DNA of 10,789 nt, taken from contig MU631563.1 in NCBI GenBank assembly GCA_026770615.1, forward strand, positions 76,184 through 86,972, given 5' to 3'. The notes below the pieces were generated by a model. That model was given only the letters and a program-made list of their open reading frames with translations, was not told the DNA's origin and made no database searches. Positions 6,300 to 10,789 of the stretch are shown here, one piece after another. Positions within the stretch are counted from its first letter, which is position 1. Every line of letters starts with the position of its first letter. The stretch is from Pavlovales sp. CCMP2436. Taxonomy: Eukaryota > Haptophyta > Pavlovophyceae > Pavlovales. Made by a program: the position numbers and the translations under genes.

Positions 6300-6466
6300 G
6301 CGCAAAGCACACGTCGGTCGACCGCGGCGATCAGAGAGCAGGCGAGGGTTAAAACGGCGGGGCTTTGGACAGGGTGGGCGCCAGGGGTCGAAGTACTCGG
6401 TGCGACAGGTGCAGGCTCTGTCGCTCGCCGATAGACTGGAGCCCGGCAGATCGCGCCCAAACAAAA

Positions 6467-6519
6467 TGACGTCGTTGTGAACCTACGACGATGAGACTGA
6501 GAAGCTCGAGCGAAATAAA
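6467..6519 (+). repeat. 3'-end repeat, copy A, with AATAAA
   Basis: TGACGTCGTTGTGAACC followed by CGACGATGAG, CTCGAGCG and AATAAA (6514-6519) is repeated, with small gaps, at 9833-9880. This copy lies about 215 bp after the DHHC stop codon, so AATAAA may serve as its poly(A) signal. The shared sequence upstream of AATAAA in two unrelated places points to a dispersed element or a duplicated gene end. Confidence 0.7.
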
Positions 6520-6917
6520 TTATAATATAACACTGAGCTTCGCAGGGCGCGCGTGCTGAGCACTCCGCCACTCGGCAGGCCGGAGGACGGGGATTGCGGC
6601 CCGAGAGACAGCTGCGGAGCGAAGCGCTGCGCTGTGTATTATAATAGTAATACTTCTACCTACGATATGATGGCTACAACAAGCCGAGTGAACAGCCCAG
6701 GCAGGAACAAGCACCAAAAAATCTCTACAGGAGCTTATCATGGATGCGCGTGAAGGAGGGTCGAAATCCAAATTAGTGGCGCGATTCCGCACTGGGGAGG
6801 GGGAAAGGCGCCCACATTTTTTTTATGTTTTTTTATGTTTAATTATTAAAATGTCATTATTAAAATAAACTATATAATTTAGTGTTTAATTAATTATGAC
6901 AGTCAGACTCGGGTAAG
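6520..6917. other. Intergenic stretch with short AT-rich patch
   Basis: No credible gene was seen. Positions 6816-6900 form an AT-rich island with duplicated TTTTTTATGTTT and ATTATTAAAAT motifs, lying directly downstream of the minus-strand 713-codon gene and perhaps acting as its 3' region. The remaining GC-rich part carries only antisense-type frames. Confidence 0.5.
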
Positions 6918-9059
6918 TCAGTCGGCCAGGCACGGCAGCAGCACTTGCGTGCTGTGGGCGGCCTTCACGGCGGGCTGCGAGCAGGTGCCGCACGCGCACT
7001 CGCCCGCCAGCTCGGCGCGCTGCCGCCATACTTGCCGAGACTTGTTGAAGATGGGGAGGTTGTGGTGAACGGCCGAGCAGATCTTGTAATCACACTCAGC
7101 CGATCGACGCGGCTTGATGCACCGGCAGCGCGCCTTTACCAGCAGCTTGATGCCGACCGCGACGCCGCCCGGCCGCTTGGCCGTCTTGGTCGCTTCGGCG
7201 AGCATCCTTGCCTGCGAAGATTCCCGAAATGCGGTGAGCGCGTCCTTGTTGCTGCCGTTCTGCGCGCGCCGCCAGTGGATGCAGTAGGAGCGCGTCTCCT
7301 CCTCGCCACGCGCAGAGTCGCCACCTGCCACCGCGCCGCCTGCCACCTCGCTGCCTGCCGCCGCGCCGCCTGCCACCGCGCCGCCTGCTGCCTCGCTGCC
7401 TGCGCCGCCCGCCCCGCCGCCGCTCTCGGTCACTGGCGCGGATACTGGGGCCGAAACGCGAGCCGCTGCGCGCCGTGCCGCGCCGAGGCGGCTGCGGCGG
7501 TCGCCGGAGGGGTACACTCGGATAGGCTCCTTGTTCTGGTTGTCCTCGGTGGAGTCCTCGTCCAAATGCCACCATTCGCCGATGAGCCGCAGGTCGACGC
7601 GGTCTTGGTGGGGGCTGTACTGCAGCTGGACCCAGCCCTTGCCGTGCTCCTCAAGCCCAGCTCGCACCGGGACGCCCTTCTTGATGATTCGGTGGTGGAC
7701 GCCGAGGATACGCGCAGCCGACGCGCCGCCGCGGGCGTCGATGAGGCCCGCGGGCATGAGCGCGGCAATCGCCGCCCAGAACGCGTTCATGTCGTCCTCC
7801 GAGCGGCGGCCCTTGGTCCCCATGATGTCGCCGAAGAAGCGCTTGGCTGCGGTGAGCAGGTTGGCAGCCGTCTTCTCGTCGTTCTTCTCGGCGCGGCTCT
7901 GCACTGCCCCGCCGGGCAGGAGCTGCTTGACCTCGGGCGTGTCGAGAAAGCGCTTGAGCACGTTGGCGGTGAGGCTCCAGCTGCCGAGCGAGAAGAAGTC
8001 CGTGCGCATCTTTTGGGCCCGCTTCTTGGCGAGCTCCGCCTCGCGCTTGGCGAGCTTCGCGTCCTGATCGGGGCCGAGCTCCGACCGCTTGGCCTGCGAG
8101 CGTGCAGCAAAACCCCGCGCCTCCGCGGTCTTTCCCGAATTCTGGAGCATGATGATCTCCTTAAGCGTTCGGCGCAGCTCCTGGCCAGCCACAACTTGTG
8201 CAGTGGCAGGTGGCAGCTCAGCGCCTGGCCGCGCTGCGCCGTCGCTCGCGTTACGCGCCGCGTCACCCGCAGAGCTGCCACGTGCCACCGCGCCGCCTGC
8301 CGCCGTCATCTCGCCGCCTGCCGTTGTCATCTCGCCGCCTGCCGCTGTCATCTCGCCGCCTGCCGCCTCGCGCTGCGGCGCGCCGCTTGCCGCCGCGCCG
8401 CCTGCCGCCGCGCCGCCTGCCGCCGTCCTCTCGCCGCCTGCCGACGCACCGCCTTCGCCGACGGCTCGCGGTGGAACCGGCAACCGCGGCTCGATAGCCG
8501 CGGACTCAGCGACCGCCTCTTCGTCATCGATGCGCTCGGCGAAGGCGATCTGCAGCGCCTCGATGGCACCCTCGACATCCTCGGGTGATCGCCTGAGGAG
8601 CGCAGCGAAGTGCGGCCGGACCGATGCGACGAAGACAGACAGCTTCTCGTAAGAGCAATCGCGCGTGCTCGCGTGCCGCCCGTCGTCAACCCGGGTCCGC
8701 TCGTACGGAGTCCACCCTTTGCTCGGACTGAAGGGAGCATCACGCTCGCCTTTGCGAGAGCGCTTGGACTGCCGCTGCCCAGCGTCGAGGTCGGAGTTGG
8801 CGACGAGCGCATCGGCAGTGACGGGCTCGGCGGCGGGCGCAGCCGCTGCGGTGCGGAGCGAGAGCACTTTGGCTCTTACGAGATCTTCGACGTGGCCGAA
8901 GGGGGTGCCGTGGACATCGATGGTGCGGATGGTGTACCTCTGGACCCTGCCGGTGGACTCCGCCGACGGGACGAAGATGTGGACATGCTTCGCCCCTGCG
9001 CGCTTGTAGCGAACGCCGTCGACGTAGCCCTTATCGGCGGTGCCTCTCGAAGGCGCCAT
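6918..9059 (-). CDS. Unrecognised 713-aa protein with Ala/Gly repeats and C-terminal Cys cluster
   Basis: A single uninterrupted ORF starts at ATG (9057-9059) in a GGGGCATGG context. Residues 1-60 form a compact basic domain (GYVDGVRYKRAGAKHVHIFV). A KRSRKGER segment near 100 could be a nuclear signal. Residues about 205-258 and 550-580 are AGG-rich low complexity. Between them are a charged helix (about 329-353, AKLAKREAELAKKRAQ) and a folded-looking region with HHRIIKKG (about 455) and GEWWHLDED (about 494). The tail holds C645, C647, C656, C661, C688, C690 and C693, likely zinc-binding. No catalytic motif is seen. Its intron-less form, repeat-rich setting and Cys tail suggest a mobile-element protein or an expanded algal family, but this is inference. 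It is well separated from the viral-type genes and has opposite composition. Confidence 0.65.
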   Translation of the reverse strand: MAPSRGTADKGYVDGVRYKRAGAKHVHIFVPSAESTGRVQRYTIRTIDVHGTPFGHVEDLVRAKVLSLRTAAAAPAAEPVTADALVANSDLDAGQRQSKRSRKGERDAPFSPSKGWTPYERTRVDDGRHASTRDCSYEKLSVFVASVRPHFAALLRRSPEDVEGAIEALQIAFAERIDDEEAVAESAAIEPRLPVPPRAVGEGGASAGGERTAAGGAAAGGAAASGAPQREAAGGEMTAAGGEMTTAGGEMTAAGGAVARGSSAGDAARNASDGAARPGAELPPATAQVVAGQELRRTLKEIIMLQNSGKTAEARGFAARSQAKRSELGPDQDAKLAKREAELAKKRAQKMRTDFFSLGSWSLTANVLKRFLDTPEVKQLLPGGAVQSRAEKNDEKTAANLLTAAKRFFGDIMGTKGRRSEDDMNAFWAAIAALMPAGLIDARGGASAARILGVHHRIIKKGVPVRAGLEEHGKGWVQLQYSPHQDRVDLRLIGEWWHLDEDSTEDNQNKEPIRVYPSGDRRSRLGAARRAAARVSAPVSAPVTESGGGAGGAGSEAAGGAVAGGAAAGSEVAGGAVAGGDSARGEEETRSYCIHWRRAQNGSNKDALTAFRESSQARMLAEATKTAKRPGGVAVGIKLLVKARCRCIKPRRSAECDYKICSAVHHNLPIFNKSRQVWRQRAELAGECACGTCSQPAVKAAHSTQVLLPCLAD
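7321..7410 (-). repeat. Minisatellite encoding Ala/Gly repeats, distal block
   Basis: Degenerate CCGCGCCGCCTGCCAC-type units repeat in phase with the 713-aa gene and encode AGGAVAGG-like sequence. The same unit type recurs at 8285-8446 in the same gene, so the two blocks probably expanded from one motif. Confidence 0.75.
8285..8446 (-). repeat. Minisatellite encoding Ala/Gly repeats, proximal block
   Basis: Three nearly identical 21-bp units start GTCATCTCGCCGCCTGCC at 8305, 8326 and 8347, encoding EMTAAGG-type heptads. They are flanked by shorter GCCGCGCCGCCTGCC units. All preserve the reading frame, as expected for a repeat tolerated inside a translated gene. Confidence 0.8.
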
Positions 9060-9114
9060 GCCCCACGCCGATCACTTGCCACGCGCCGGGATCAAGACGT
9101 GCCATCGCAACAAA

Positions 9115-9465
9115 ATGACGACTTTTAATATAATTTCCGATTCTTCGTGTTCGGAAGCGAAAAGAAAGTCGTGGTTCCCGAGGTGGTACCGAAAAGTTAG
9201 TTGCAGATTCGTGAATGGAGCGGCGCGGGCGCCGCTCCATTCACGAATCGGGCGCCGCTCCATTCACGAATCTGCAACTAACTTCGCGGTACCACCTCCG
9301 ATTCCGGAGTTGCTCCGAAGGAGTTTCACCGGACTTTTTTCGAAATTCCCCCCGGACTGGCGACTAATTCGGATTTCGACCCAGAAGGCAGGAGGGTATG
9401 TTTTATCTCAATCGACGAGCGAAAGACACACTTTGAAGCGACATGTGAAGATCTGTCAGACCTAG
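9115..9465 (+). CDS. Doubtful 116-aa ORF ending in a zinc-finger-like tail
   Basis: The ATG lies in CAAAATGACG and the frame reads MTTFNIISDSSCSEAKRKSW. It then crosses the 117-bp inverted repeat and ends with STSERHTLKRHVKICQT. That ending resembles the His-x3-to-5-Cys half of BED or C2H2 fingers of transposases, but the partner CxxC half is not visible. The 5' part overlaps the presumed leader of the opposing 713-aa gene. It may be a transposase exon, a remnant, or chance. Confidence 0.2.
   Translation: MTTFNIISDSSCSEAKRKSWFPRWYRKVSCRFVNGAARAPLHSRIGRRSIHESATNFAVPPPIPELLRRSFTGLFSKFPPDWRLIRISTQKAGGYVLSQSTSERHTLKRHVKICQT
9181..9297. repeat. 117-bp inverted repeat with internal 23-bp duplication
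   Basis: The left arm 9181-9226 and right arm 9252-9297 match at 44 of 46 positions as reverse complements. The 25-bp centre contains an extra copy of part of the right arm: the 23-bp unit starting GGGCGCCGCTCCATTC occurs at 9227-9249 and again at 9250-9272. Transcribed, it would form a long hairpin. It lies about 120 bp upstream of the 713-aa gene's start. Confidence 0.95.
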
Positions 9466-9832
9466 TGGTATGAGCTAACGGAGTCTAACAGAAGAAAAGT
9501 ATACGGCGGAAGTGGGTAAGCTAGGAGGGGGTGGGTGGGTGTGGGTGGTCGAGGAGAGGGGTGAAGTGGGGGTGAGGGTGCGAAGTGACGGGGTGTGGAC
9601 GTGGACGGCGGCAGACTTGGCAGCGGAGAAGACGGTGTTGGCAGCTGGGATGTACGGCGAACGTGGGCGGCTGGCGGGACGAGGGCGACAGCGGCACAAG
9701 GACGACGACGGCGGCGGCGAAGAGGAGTTGGAGTGGACCTGGGCGCGTTCGGCAACTCAACGATGTAATTTTTGTCAGTGATGGCCCTGCAGCTGGAGGT
9801 ACCTGCTGGCACGGCGGGTTCACTCTCCGGAG
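9466..9832. other. G-rich non-coding stretch with quadruplex motif
   Basis: No convincing gene is seen; frames on both strands here are low-complexity or Pro/Ser-rich shadows. Positions 9527-9545 hold GGGGG-T-GGG-T-GGG-TGT-GGG, a canonical G-quadruplex pattern on the plus strand, followed by a purine-rich tract to about 9590. Confidence 0.6.
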
Positions 9833-9880
9833 TGACGTCGTTATGAACCGACGACGATGAGGGGTCTCGAGCGGAATAAA
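9833..9880 (+). repeat. 3'-end repeat, copy B, with AATAAA
   Basis: The copy begins TGACGTCGTTATGAACC and ends GGAATAAA (AATAAA at 9875-9880). It aligns with 6467-6519 apart from about five missing bases and a few substitutions. It is followed after 18 bp by repeat I copy 2. No gene end can be assigned to it. Confidence 0.7.
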
Positions 9881-9898
9881 GTATATACCAGTACTGAC

Positions 9899-9946
9899 GT
9901 CGACCAAGTCAGTGAGTGAACAACACCTGTTGAACCATGCTGAGCC
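9899..9946 (+). repeat. Dispersed repeat I, copy 2
   Basis: This is the exact 48-bp reverse complement of 161-208. It runs directly into the tandem satellite that begins CCGCTATATATA at 9945. Confidence 0.9.
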
Positions 9947-10114
9947 GCTATATATATATATTTACTAGTACTGTACTAGTAATAGTAAGATCAGCTTGAC
10001 CCGCTATATATATATATATTTACTAGTACTGTACTAGTAATAGTAAGATCAGCTTGACCCGCTATATATATATATTTACTAGTACTGTACTAGTAATAGT
10101 AAGATCAGCTTGAC
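9945..10114 (+). repeat. 56-58-bp satellite, three copies, with palindrome
   Basis: Units start with CCGCTATATATA at 9945, 10001 and 10059 and end with GATCAGCTTGAC. They differ mainly in the number of TA dinucleotides. Each holds the 21-nt perfect palindrome TTACTAGTAC-T-GTACTAGTAA, which could extrude as a hairpin. The last unit merges into repeat D copy 2. Confidence 0.9.
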
Positions 10115-10165
10115 TTGAACTTGAAACACCGCCAGCCAGAACCCCCTTCATCAATATAATTATAG
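10103..10165 (+). repeat. Dispersed repeat D, copy 2
   Basis: Direct copy of 93-152. Its first twelve bases are also the end of the satellite unit, so D and the satellite share an origin. Confidence 0.8.
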
Positions 10166-10789
10166 GTACTGTTTAACAATAACTAGTCAAGTTTGAACTT
10201 ACGAGTACAAGGAAAAATTTCAACTTTTAGACGGTGGTCGGAGTTGGAATAGTTTTATACATGCAGTCATACTGAGCTAAGAAGTATCTAAGACTAGTTA
10301 GTAAGACTAAGAGCACTCATCTAGATAGGGTGGCCCACGCCACTGGGGCCCAAAAAGAGGAGATCAGAGGAACGCCTCTTAATAAATATCTAGTCCGGGA
10401 TTCGGATACTATAAATCAAATGAAAAATATTTATGCTGATAATTTATTGACCATAGTAATTTTATAATTAATTAAATCAATAAATTAAATAAATGCATAT
10501 TTTTAAATTAGGCAGCGGTTATAGTACTGTGTTTCGGCTGTAAATATCGGATGTAGCGTCGATTTTGCTAGATCATACGAGCTTCCATGTTGAGCCGCTA
10601 TGTATATATATAGATCATACGAGCCAGCACTTGGTGTCAACATCCTGCAAGTCATAGACGAAGAGCGCAGGGTATAACGGCTACGTTAAGACTATCGCAT
10701 TCTGCCCAAGCTATTACACTGACAATAATGCTGCCCTCCCCCCCGGCGTCGCGCGCCGGGCAAAGCCCCTCGAGGCCGAGTATCTCAGG
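10166..10789. other. Non-coding right edge
   Basis: No gene is seen. A 14-bp direct repeat TAGATCATACGAGC lies at 10569-10582 and 10611-10624, bracketing 28 bp that resemble the tail of repeat I (ATGTTGAGCCGCTATGTATA). The GC-rich end holds a small CCGGCG/CGCCGG hairpin near 10753-10769. Confidence 0.55.

Noticed and set aside
5952..6571. Minus-strand frames of 170 and 176 aa
   Set aside because: Antisense to exon 2 of the DHHC gene; low-complexity Arg/Ala content.
6945..8588. Plus-strand 547-aa open frame
   Set aside because: It is antisense to the 713-aa gene, Arg/Ala/Cys-rich with CHRAAC-type repeats that mirror the minisatellite. High GC removes stops; the minus frame has the better start and domain-like regions.

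Overview
The window looks like nuclear DNA of a GC-rich unicellular eukaryote. An alga such as a haptophyte is a guess from style only: GC-rich genes, a GC-AG intron, alanine/glycine-rich repeat proteins and C-runs. It carries an AT-rich island of probable viral origin. The eukaryotic call rests on a DHHC palmitoyltransferase gene with a clear 95-nt intron; the viral call rests on composition, dense small ORFs and a lectin-fold protein, and no hallmark gene confirms it.

Layout. 1-720 is GC-rich repeat DNA: a dispersed repeat (D1/I1, 93-208), a G/C-run hairpin zone (241-321), three TTATCAC-ending repeats, and a 35-bp tandem duplication that ends where composition drops. 721-3600 is compact AT-rich coding DNA. 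A long plus-strand beta-rich structural-type gene (731-2802) ends in a lectin/LamG-like region but is broken into five reading-frame segments plus one in-frame TAG. It is followed by small genes: a minus-strand 66-aa membrane/IQ-like ORF, two alternative overlapping plus-strand micro-ORFs, and a minus-strand 115-aa coiled-coil ORF. 3600-4880 is non-coding and AT-rich, with a G-rich/C-rich inverted repeat, 130-bp tandem repeats each carrying the palindrome GTGAC-TAC-GTCAC, and short inverted repeats enclosing the array.

4890-6520 returns to GC-rich DNA with the intact two-exon DHHC gene and a possible poly(A) signal. 6918-9059 (minus strand) encodes a 713-residue unrecognised protein with Ala/Gly-rich repeats and a C-terminal cysteine cluster, possibly mobile-element derived. 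Just upstream of it lies a 117-bp near-perfect inverted repeat (9181-9297). 9466-10789 holds G-rich DNA, a second copy of the DHHC 3'-end repeat, an inverted copy (I2) of the left-end repeat, a 56-58-bp satellite built on a 21-nt palindrome, and a second direct copy (D2).

The AT-rich genes probably belonged to one integrated element and do not appear to work with the flanking cellular gene. All four frame changes in the large viral-type gene go in the same sense, as single-base losses would. That fits either decay after integration or long-read deletion errors, and the choice decides whether the element is dead or intact.
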